Positions 1 to 6,762 of a stretch of 32,754 bases of DNA are shown piece by piece. Below the pieces are notes generated by a model. That model was not told the DNA's origin and did no database searches. It saw only the letters and a program-made list of their open reading frames with translations. The DNA comes from Anaerolineae bacterium. GTDB lineage: Bacteria; Chloroflexota; Anaerolineae; Aggregatilineales; Phototrophicaceae. The position numbers and the translations under genes are program-made. Within the stretch, counting starts at the first letter, position 1. Every line of letters starts with the position of its first letter. The stretch lies in assembly GCA_012270545.1 (NCBI GenBank), contig JAAXID010000047.1, positions 1 through 32,754 of the forward strand, given 5' to 3'.

Positions 1-1312
1 GAAAGGCGTCCAGATGCGGGCTGCGCGAGCCGCTGCCGTAGTCATCGGCCACCACATAATAGATATCGTCCTGATTCTCGGACATCCGCTCGACATATTC
101 GTCCAAGGTATGAAACTTGCTGGGGTCATCGTCATGCGTCGTCTGGAAGAACATAAGCGGCTCCAGATCGCCCCGCTCCACGTTCTCCACCACCAGCCCC
201 TGCTTCAGATAAGCGCCGAACTCCTGAAAGATCGTCAGGTACTTGTCGCGGTCGTTCTTCGCCATCCGCTTCAGCTCGGATAGCACCCGCCGCGTGATCG
301 TCTTCTTCAAGCTCGCCATCACTCGCGTCGCCTGAATGCTCTCCCGCGTAACGCTAAGCGGCAGGTCCTCGCTATCGACCACGCCTTGCACGAAGCTCAG
401 ATACTCCGGCAGCAAATCGCGATTGTACTCTTCAATGAGCACCTTGCGCGCATACAGCTTCAAGCCCGGCTCGGCACGCGGACTGAACATGTTCCGCCCT
501 CCGCTCCCCGGCAGGAAAAGCAGCGCATAAAACTGCATGGGCACATCGGCGCGCATGTGGATATGATGGCTCGCGCCGGCGAAATTCATCGTCAGCATCT
601 TGTAGAAGCTGTCATATTCTTCGTCTTCCACTTCAGACGGTCCCCGTCGCCAGATCGCCTGCTGCTTGTTGGTCGGCTCTTCGTCATCGCCCACGTAAAT
701 CGGGAAGGCGACATAATCCGAATGCCGCCGGATGATGTCCTTGATGCGGAAGCTGCGCGTAAACTCCAGCTCGTCATCCTTGAGGTGAATCACCACCTCG
801 GTGCCGCGCAGGTCTTTGTCAGTCGTCTCCAGCGTGTAATTCGTGCCGCCGGTCGCCGACCATTTGACCGCCTCGTCCGCGGGCCGAAAGGAGCGCGAAA
901 TCACATCCACCTGCTTCGCCACCATGAAAGCCGAGTAGAAGCCAACGCCGAATTGCCCGATGATTGCAGCGGCATCATCCGGCTTGTCCGCCATCGCCTC
1001 CATGAAAGCCTTCGCGCCCGATTTCGCGATCGTGCCCAGCCCGGCGATGATCTCGTCGCGATTCATGCCGATGCCGCTGTCGCTGACCGTCAGCGTCTTC
1101 GCCTCTTCATCCAGCTCAATGTGTATCGCCAAATCGGCTTGCGCATCCAGCACATCGTCATTGGTCAGCTGCTCAAACTGCAGCCGATTCAGCGCATCCG
1201 ACGCGTTTGAAATCAACTCGCGCAGGAAGATCTCCTTCTCGGTGTACAGTGAGTGAATCAGGATATTCAGCAGCTGCTGCGTTTCCGCCTGAAAACTGAA
1301 TTGTTCGCTCAT
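1..1312 (-). CDS. htpG: Molecular chaperone HtpG (Hsp90), 5' part
   Basis: Cytosolic Hsp90-family ATP-dependent chaperone. About 437 codons are inside the window and the reading frame runs off its left edge; the family is usually a little over 600 residues, so the C-terminal third is missing. The GHKL ATPase domain is clear: the helix with EIFLRELISNASDA (residues 27-40), DSGIGM at 78-83, GTIAKSG at 93-99 and GQFGVGF at 119-125. The middle domain follows, and the last visible residues include SPHLDAF, a usual HtpG landmark. The ATG at 1310-1312 is preceded by GGAAGGA with good spacing. No CIRCE element (TTAGCACTC-N9-GAGTGCTAA) is visible upstream. Identification is very secure. Confidence 0.97.
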   Translation of the reverse strand, partial: MSEQFSFQAETQQLLNILIHSLYTEKEIFLRELISNASDALNRLQFEQLTNDDVLDAQADLAIHIELDEEAKTLTVSDSGIGMNRDEIIAGLGTIAKSGAKAFMEAMADKPDDAAAIIGQFGVGFYSAFMVAKQVDVISRSFRPADEAVKWSATGGTNYTLETTDKDLRGTEVVIHLKDDELEFTRSFRIKDIIRRHSDYVAFPIYVGDDEEPTNKQQAIWRRGPSEVEDEEYDSFYKMLTMNFAGASHHIHMRADVPMQFYALLFLPGSGGRNMFSPRAEPGLKLYARKVLIEEYNRDLLPEYLSFVQGVVDSEDLPLSVTRESIQATRVMASLKKTITRRVLSELKRMAKNDRDKYLTIFQEFGAYLKQGLVVENVERGDLEPLMFFQTTHDDDPSKFHTLDEYVERMSENQDDIYYVVADDYGSGSRSPHLDAF

Positions 1313-1583
1313 GGTCCTTCCCGCAATACTTCAGCCCGCCGCCCCCGACATAGACGCGGCGCAACATCGTTAAACAATCGCCCTTGTTTTATCACAGCTC
1401 CGCAAGATGTAAATGAAGACCTTGCGCGCCCTAACCAGTCAGCCAAGGTTCGCCAAAGATTAGAAAGGATCCCATCGTCCCTCGCAGAAGACATGCGGCG
1501 TCAGCGTCGGATAGAGCGCTAGCAGGTGTATCAGGATCGATCGCATCCGCCCATTCTATCCCGAAGCCACAGACAAAAGCAGC
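1313..1583. other. Intergenic region between htpG and the divergent dehydrogenase
   Basis: Non-coding stretch between the two divergent genes. Short open frames occur on both strands, but none has a convincing ribosome binding site or a recognisable product. The right-hand edge runs into the dehydrogenase promoter. I could not pick out a confident htpG promoter on the minus strand, although a TGTGATAAAA stretch (minus strand, near 1391-1400) could be a weak extended -10. Confidence 0.5.
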
Positions 1584-1612
1584 TTAGCCAATATGAGCGA
1601 AACTGCTATACT
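1584..1612 (+). promoter_or_regulatory. Candidate sigma70-type promoter for the dehydrogenase gene
   Basis: TTAGCC at 1584-1589 and TATACT at 1607-1612 are separated by 17 bases. The -10 box matches the consensus at 5 of 6 positions, the -35 box at 3 of 6. Transcription would start near 1619. This argues against the upstream in-frame ATG at 1593, which lies inside the promoter spacer, and for the ATG at 1653. Confidence 0.5.
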
Positions 1613-1652
1613 CCACGCTATTGTGCCGAGAGCCAGCCGGAGTAATAAGCCA

Positions 1653-2621
1653 ATGAAAGCCGTCCAAATCATCGCCCGCGGAAAGACCGCCTTCGTCGAA
1701 GCGCCCAAGCCGAGCCTGCAGCCGGGCACCGCTATCATCAAAACCCTGCGTCTGTCCCTCTGCGGCAGCGATGTCCGTCATATCCATTACCTGCCCGCTG
1801 ACCGTTATCCCTCGCCAGTCGGGGAAACGGGCCACGAAATGGTCGGCATCGTCGAAGCCATCGATCCCGCCAACGGCAGCGTCAAAGCGGGTGATACCGT
1901 GCTCTGCCTCGCGCCCGATCACCGCGCCATGCAGGAATACTACCGTGCCCCCATCGACCGCCTGCTGCCTTTCGCCCCCGGCACCCCGCTCGAGCAGGCC
2001 GTCCAGGCGCAGCAATTCGGCACCGTGCTCTTCGCCGCCAAATCGCTGCCCGACCTGCGCGGCAAGACGGTTGCCGTCATCGGTCAGGGATCGGCGGGCC
2101 TCTGGTTCAACTTCGCCCTGCAGCGGCGCCAGGCCGCCAAGATCATCGCCATCGACCGCAAAGCTTACCGCCTCGCCTACAGCAAACGCTTCGGCGCCAC
2201 CGACACCCTTCACAACGCCGATATCGCAACCGCCGACGGCCTGCGCGCGCTCAACGGCGGAGACCTGCCCGATGTCGTGATCGAAGCGGCCGGCGAAGAA
2301 GCGTCGATCCGCCTCGCCATCGAGATCGTCCGCGACAACGGCTTCATCCTCTACTTCGGCGTCCCCCGCTTCGAGACGATGGACTTCCCCATCTTCGATT
2401 ACTTCTGGAAGTCGCTCACCACCCGCTCCAATGTCGGCACCATCAACGAGCCGAATCACGCCAGCACCCGCCAGGCCCTCCAGTGGATCAGCGATGGGAC
2501 AGTCCCCGTCGCTGACATGATCACGCATACCTTCAAGTTCGAGGATGTCTTCGAAGCCTACGAGCTGCATCGCATCCAAGACGAAGGCGCGGTCAAGATC
2601 GTGATTGACATGGAAGGGTGA
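1653..2621 (+). CDS. Medium-chain (zinc-type) alcohol dehydrogenase family oxidoreductase
   Basis: NAD(P)-dependent MDR-superfamily dehydrogenase, probably acting on a polyol, sugar or secondary alcohol; the substrate cannot be read from the sequence. The N-terminal GroES-like domain carries the catalytic-zinc ligand pattern CGSD (37-40) and GHE (60-62). The four-cysteine structural-zinc lobe common in zinc ADHs is missing. The Rossmann nucleotide loop is GQGSAG. The chosen ATG at 1653 is preceded by GGAG about 10 bases upstream and lies downstream of the candidate promoter; an in-frame ATG at 1593 would add 20 residues but falls inside the promoter. The stop codon TGA (2619-2621) ends six bases before the next gene's best start and overlaps a possible earlier one (TGATG), so the two genes are probably cotranscribed. 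Confidence 0.88.
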   Translation: MKAVQIIARGKTAFVEAPKPSLQPGTAIIKTLRLSLCGSDVRHIHYLPADRYPSPVGETGHEMVGIVEAIDPANGSVKAGDTVLCLAPDHRAMQEYYRAPIDRLLPFAPGTPLEQAVQAQQFGTVLFAAKSLPDLRGKTVAVIGQGSAGLWFNFALQRRQAAKIIAIDRKAYRLAYSKRFGATDTLHNADIATADGLRALNGGDLPDVVIEAAGEEASIRLAIEIVRDNGFILYFGVPRFETMDFPIFDYFWKSLTTRSNVGTINEPNHASTRQALQWISDGTVPVADMITHTFKFEDVFEAYELHRIQDEGAVKIVIDMEG

Positions 2622-2626
2622 TGGGC

Positions 2627-5600
2627 ATGGCTGCGCCGGATAAAGTCTATGAACTTGTTGAAAAATTCGAAAATCGCAAGCCAGCCAATGAAACAGAATT
2701 GCGCCAACAATTCGTTGACAAGCTGTTCTCCGCATTAGGTTGGGATATTACCGATGGCGCGCAAGTCGGCTTGGAAGTCCGCGTCTATGTGGATGAAGGT
2801 GGCGAGATAAAACCCAAACGCCCCGATTATGGTTTCCGCATCGGCAGGACAACACAGTTCTTCGTCGAGACAAAACCACCGCATGTGAATCTAAGAACTG
2901 ACAGCACTCCCGCCTATCAACTTCGTCGTTATGGCTGGTCAGGCAACCTACTCGTCAGCGTATTGACCGATTTCCAGGAATTCTGCGTATACGATTGCCG
3001 CATTCAGCCCAAAAGAAGCGACCCCGCTGATATCGCACGCCTGCGCTATTGGACCTTCCAGCAATATGTCGATATTTGGGGCGACTTCGAGTCGCTATTC
3101 AGCTTTGAAGCCGTAGCCGACGGCGCGCTGCGCAACTGGCTCGAAGACGAGAGAACACGCGGCGCGACCAGCGTCGACCAAGCCTTCCTGCGCGAGATGG
3201 AAAGCTGGCGTGAACTGCTCGCGAAAGACATGGCTCTGCACAATCGCCGCCTCCGCCAGCGCGAGCTCAACCTGCTGGTCCAACGCACCATCGACCGCAT
3301 CATCTTCCTACGCATCGCCGAAGACCGCAACATCGAAAGTTACGGTCGCCTGCAGCGCGCTGCTAGCGAAGGCAAGCAAGTCTACCAAGAACTGAAGACC
3401 CTCTTCCACGAGGCCGACGACAAATACAACTCCGGCCTGTTCCACTTTGGCAGAGAGCAGCGCGGCAGCGATCCCGACCGTCAATCGCTGCACATCCGCC
3501 TCTCCAACGAAACACTGCGAGACATCATCAACAGCCTCTATTATCCCAACAGTCCCTACGAGTTTTCCGTCTTGCCCGCCGATATCCTCGGCCAAGTCTA
3601 CGAGCGCTTTCTCGGCAAAGTGATCGAACTCAGCAGCACAGGTGCAGCGCGGGTTGAAGACAAACCCGAAGTCCGCAAAGCCGGCGGCGTCTACTACACG
3701 CCCAGCTACATCGTCGACTACATCGTCGAGAACACAGTCGGAAAACTGCTGGAAGGGCTGAACCCTGACCAAGCGGCTGAATTGCGCATCCTCGATCCCG
3801 CCTGCGGCAGCGGCTCCTTCCTCGTCGGCGCCTATCAATATCTGCTGGACTGGCACCTGGATTATTACCGCGCGCAGCCGACGCAGTATCGCAACCGCCG
3901 CCGCGAAACCAGCGAAGGCATGATCCTCACCACCGCCGAAAAGCGCCGCATCCTGACCGACAACATCTACGGCGTCGACCTCGACCAAAACGCGGTGGAG
4001 GTGACTAAGCTCTCGCTGCTGCTGAAGATGCTGGAAAACGAGAACGACGCCAGCGGGCGGCAGACCCTCATGTTCGCGGCCGGCGGACGCATCCTGCCCG
4101 ACCTGAGCGGCAACATCAAATGGGGCAATTCCCTCATCGGCAGCGATTTCTACAGTGGCAAACAGATGGATATGTTTACTGACGAAGAGTTGTATAAGGT
4201 CAAGCCCTTCGATTGGGAGAGCCGCGAACAGGGCTTCGGCGATATCGTGGCGGCAGGCGGCTTCGACGCGGTGATTGGCAATCCACCTTATGTGCGCATT
4301 CAGACGATGAGAGAGACCGCTCCCGAAACTGTGTCTTACTACAAGAAGAATTACATTTCAGCGTCCAAAGGCAATTACGACATTTATGTGGTTTTCGCCG
4401 AGAGAGGTTTGCAGTTGCTCAATACGCAAGGCTTGCTGGGTTTCATTCTCCCACACAAGTTCTTTAATGCGAAATATGGTGAGCCGTTAAGAGGCTTAAT
4501 TGCAAAGGGTCAGCATCTCACGCAGGTTGTGCATTTTGGTGCGGAGCAAGTGTTCGCTGGTGCGACAACGTATACGTGTCTGTTATTTCTTCACCAATCC
4601 GGACAATTTGAATTTGAATATGTTAAGGCCCATGATTTAGAGGCTTGGGTCGCGACAAAGGCTGGCGTTGCTGGAACGATTCCATCTATTCGGGCGTCAA
4701 GCGACGAATGGAACTTTGTAGTTGGAAGGGGAGCAGATCTTTTCTACCGTTTCGCTGATCGTTATCCGAAACTCGGCGATTTAACCAATATTTTCGTCGG
4801 ATTACAAACAAGTGCAGATAAAGTCTACATAATGAATCTAGTTGAGGAAACGGAAGAAAATATTGTGCTACGGTCACAGACAGTAAATGCGACGTGTAGA
4901 TTTGAAAAAGACTTGCTTCATCCAGTAGTAAGTGGCACAGATGTAAACAGATATGCTATCTCGAAGACTCGTCAGTATATTTTGTTTCCCTATTATGTAA
5001 TTGATGAGAAAGCGACATTGATACCATTTGACGAATTAAATGACAGATTCCCTCTTACGGCGGATTACCTGTTGAAGAATCGAGAATTACTTGAGAATCG
5101 GGAAAGCGGAAAATTCAAAGATAACTCCTGGTATAGGTTTGGGCGGAGCCAGAACCTAGGAATTCAAGAAAGAATAAAACTATGTATTCCACGCCTTCTT
5201 GAAAGTCTTTATATGAGTTTCGATGAATACGGTGAGTATTTTCTTGATAATGTAGATGTTTGTGGAGTAACAATAAAGCCAGGTCATTTACAATACAGCA
5301 ATTTGTTTTTTCTGGGTTTATTGAACTCTGCACTTTTGAAATGGTATTTTCCGTTTGTAAGTGCGCCATTTCGCGGCAACTGGTTGTCAGCCAACCGACA
5401 GTTCTTGTCTCGACTCCCCATCCGCACAATCGACTTCGACGACCCAGCCGATGTCGCCCGCCACGACAAAATGGTGTCCCTCGTCAACACCATGCTCGAC
5501 CTGCACAAGCAACTTCACAATCTCGCCGGTCCCCACCGCGACATCATCCAAGCCCAAATAGAGGCGGCAGATCGGGCGATTGACGCGCTGGTCTATGAGT

Positions 5601-5647
5601 TGTATGGGCTGAGCGAGGCGGAGATTGCGCTTGTCGAGGGTGGGTGA
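2627..5647 (+). CDS. Type IIG-like restriction-modification enzyme (Eco57I-type, fused nuclease and N6-adenine methyltransferase)
   Basis: Single-chain enzyme expected to cut DNA and to methylate adenine in its recognition site. The N-terminal nuclease domain shows a PD-(D/E)XK pattern: E24, PD at 66-67 and ETK at 81-83, with Q98 after it. The methyltransferase core has the SAM-binding motif DPACGSGSF (390-398) and the catalytic NPPY (552-555). The following ~370 residues hold the specificity domain and a short helical C-terminus. The start ATG at 2627 has AAGGG 8 bases upstream; ATG 2621 and GTG 2618 are alternatives, but too close to that site. Base composition changes inside the gene: roughly 4280-5390, mostly the specificity domain, is AT-rich, while both flanks are GC-rich. 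This suggests the recognition part has a different history. At about 1,007 residues the length is normal for the family. The recognition sequence is unknown. Confidence 0.9.
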   Translation: MAAPDKVYELVEKFENRKPANETELRQQFVDKLFSALGWDITDGAQVGLEVRVYVDEGGEIKPKRPDYGFRIGRTTQFFVETKPPHVNLRTDSTPAYQLRRYGWSGNLLVSVLTDFQEFCVYDCRIQPKRSDPADIARLRYWTFQQYVDIWGDFESLFSFEAVADGALRNWLEDERTRGATSVDQAFLREMESWRELLAKDMALHNRRLRQRELNLLVQRTIDRIIFLRIAEDRNIESYGRLQRAASEGKQVYQELKTLFHEADDKYNSGLFHFGREQRGSDPDRQSLHIRLSNETLRDIINSLYYPNSPYEFSVLPADILGQVYERFLGKVIELSSTGAARVEDKPEVRKAGGVYYTPSYIVDYIVENTVGKLLEGLNPDQAAELRILDPACGSGSFLVGAYQYLLDWHLDYYRAQPTQYRNRRRETSEGMILTTAEKRRILTDNIYGVDLDQNAVEVTKLSLLLKMLENENDASGRQTLMFAAGGRILPDLSGNIKWGNSLIGSDFYSGKQMDMFTDEELYKVKPFDWESREQGFGDIVAAGGFDAVIGNPPYVRIQTMRETAPETVSYYKKNYISASKGNYDIYVVFAERGLQLLNTQGLLGFILPHKFFNAKYGEPLRGLIAKGQHLTQVVHFGAEQVFAGATTYTCLLFLHQSGQFEFEYVKAHDLEAWVATKAGVAGTIPSIRASSDEWNFVVGRGADLFYRFADRYPKLGDLTNIFVGLQTSADKVYIMNLVEETEENIVLRSQTVNATCRFEKDLLHPVVSGTDVNRYAISKTRQYILFPYYVIDEKATLIPFDELNDRFPLTADYLLKNRELLENRESGKFKDNSWYRFGRSQNLGIQERIKLCIPRLLESLYMSFDEYGEYFLDNVDVCGVTIKPGHLQYSNLFFLGLLNSALLKWYFPFVSAPFRGNWLSANRQFLSRLPIRTIDFDDPADVARHDKMVSLVNTMLDLHKQLHNLAGPHRDIIQAQIEAADRAIDALVYELYGLSEAEIALVEGG

Positions 5648-5671
5648 TTCGCCACAAAGGTACTGAGGCGC

Positions 5672-5905
5672 TTAGTCCTTCTGGAATCCCATAGACGGCT
5701 TATAGGGCACTTCAAGGTGTTGGATGATGGCGAGCAGCATTTCGCGGTTCTCCATGATTAACTCGCGGTTTTCCGCCACGACTTCAGTCAAACCCAGCAC
5801 CGCGCTTTCGAAACCATCCACTTTGTCCATCAGACGGTTCTGCGCGCCGCGCAGGCTGCCATATTCTTTCTCGATCCGTTCCAGTCGAACGTCCAAGGTC
5901 GTCAT
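5672..5905 (-). CDS. Small coiled-coil protein of unknown function
   Basis: A 77-residue hydrophilic protein with heptad-like spacing of hydrophobic residues through most of its length (from LDVRLERI to MLLAIIQHL), so a coiled coil or helical hairpin is likely. It has no signal peptide, membrane segment or catalytic motif. The ATG is preceded by AGAGG at about 11 bases. It lies convergent to the type IIG gene, whose stop is 24 bases away, and divergent from the Wzz-like gene. I do not recognise a named family. A structural or regulatory partner role is possible but not shown. Proximity to restriction genes is not by itself evidence of a defence role. Confidence 0.65.
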   Translation of the reverse strand: MTTLDVRLERIEKEYGSLRGAQNRLMDKVDGFESAVLGLTEVVAENRELIMENREMLLAIIQHLEVPYKPSMGFQKD

Positions 5906-5952
5906 GTATTCACAACCTCTGTCTTAGTGATGACTCCGCGCATGACCATCAG

Positions 5953-5981
5953 TATACAAGATAATTCGACTATGGTAAACT
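5953..5981 (+). promoter_or_regulatory. Weak candidate promoter for the Wzz-like gene
   Basis: TATACA at 5953-5958 and TAAACT at 5976-5981 are 17 bases apart, and each matches consensus at 4 of 6 positions. Only 7 bases separate the -10 box from the ATG at 5989, and there is no purine-rich ribosome binding site. If this promoter is real, the message would be leaderless. Confidence 0.27.
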
Positions 5982-5988
5982 GCGGCCC

Positions 5989-6642
5989 ATGAACCTCATC
6001 GACTACGCCAGCATCCTCATCCGCCGCGGCTGGATCATGCTGCTGCTCGCCATCATCACCGCCGCCGGCGCCTTCGCCTTCAGCAAAACCATGGATCCGG
6101 TATACCGCGCCACCCAGAAGGTGCTCATCGTGCCCAGCCGCAGCGACTTCGGCTTAACCCAGGCCGCCAAGCAGACCCTCAACAGCCATGTGGCTTACCT
6201 CAACAGCTCGCTACGGGCCGCCGAAGTCATCGACCGCCTGCAAATGGACATGAGGCCCGAGCAGCTGCGCGCCGATGTCCGCATCGCGCCCGATCTCGAC
6301 AGCCTGATCATCCAGATCGACGCCGAGCACAAAAACCCGGCCCAAGCCGAAAGCATCGTCGCCGCTTGGGCTGAGCTGCTCGTCATCTATCGCAATGATG
6401 AAAACCAGCAAGGCCGCCGCGAAGATCGCATTGTCGCCCGCCTGCAAGACCGCCCCGTCACCACCCTCGCCCGCCCCAATCTGCGCATCAATACGCTGGT
6501 CGGCTTCATCGCCGGTTTCTTCGTCGGCGGGGTCGTCGTCTTCGTGCTGGAATACCTCGAGAGCGCCATCGTCCGCCGCCGCGAAGACCTCGAAGCCATC
6601 GGCGGAATGCCTGTGCTCGCTGCCGTGCCGCCATCGGATTAG
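5989..6642 (+). CDS. Wzz/YveK-type polysaccharide chain-length or co-polymerase membrane protein
   Basis: Probable regulator of surface polysaccharide or exopolysaccharide export and chain length. It has the two-membrane-span architecture of the family: one span near residues 13-31 and another near 163-185, flanking a mostly extracytoplasmic domain. A proline-containing segment (ARPNLR) precedes the second span, as in Wzz-like proteins. A short cytoplasmic tail follows (RRREDLEAIGGMPVLAAVPPSD). No Walker tyrosine-kinase domain is fused, so this is the YveK-like membrane half only, and no kinase or glycosyltransferase genes lie nearby. There is no obvious ribosome binding site before the ATG. 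The stop is 20 bases before the ATG that belongs to the downstream methyltransferase, so cotranscription is possible. Confidence 0.8.
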   Translation: MNLIDYASILIRRGWIMLLLAIITAAGAFAFSKTMDPVYRATQKVLIVPSRSDFGLTQAAKQTLNSHVAYLNSSLRAAEVIDRLQMDMRPEQLRADVRIAPDLDSLIIQIDAEHKNPAQAESIVAAWAELLVIYRNDENQQGRREDRIVARLQDRPVTTLARPNLRINTLVGFIAGFFVGGVVVFVLEYLESAIVRRREDLEAIGGMPVLAAVPPSD

Positions 6643-6675
6643 CCTTCCCGCCCGGAGCAACAATGAATATGTCTG

Positions 6676-6686
6676 CCCCCCCCCCC
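6676..6686 (+). repeat. Homopolymer of 11 cytosines at the start of the methyltransferase gene
   Basis: A run of exactly 11 C lies 13 bases inside the reading frame that begins at ATG 6663. That ATG has GGAG 6 bases upstream and is the only well-placed start. With 11 C the frame ends at TGA 6690-6692. With 10 C (or 13 or 7) it runs straight into the methyltransferase, adding an MNMSAPPPTEIN leader and the NTLYYGDCL segment typical of this family. Length change of such a tract is the known mechanism of phase variation in several bacterial modification genes. A miscounted homopolymer in the assembly would look the same. Confidence 0.9.
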
Positions 6687-6762
6687 GACTGAAATTAATG
6701 CTAAATCCAGTTTAGACGCCAGTCACCAGAACACTCTCTACTATGGCGACTGCCTCACCATC

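Noticed and set aside
386-1210. Long open frame on the plus strand antisense to htpG
   Set aside because: It is a shadow of the certain HtpG frame: the translation is low-complexity and Arg/His-rich, with no recognisable domain. GC-rich DNA produces such frames easily.
1584-2735. 383-codon minus-strand frame antisense to the dehydrogenase
   Set aside because: It mirrors the MDR dehydrogenase frame, shows no family motif, and crosses into the next gene.
6661-6715. Possible +1 programmed ribosomal frameshift at the poly-C tract
   Set aside because: Slippage cannot be excluded, but there is no prfB-like shift signal (no stop next to a slow codon inside the tract), so tract-length variation or sequencing error is the simpler explanation.
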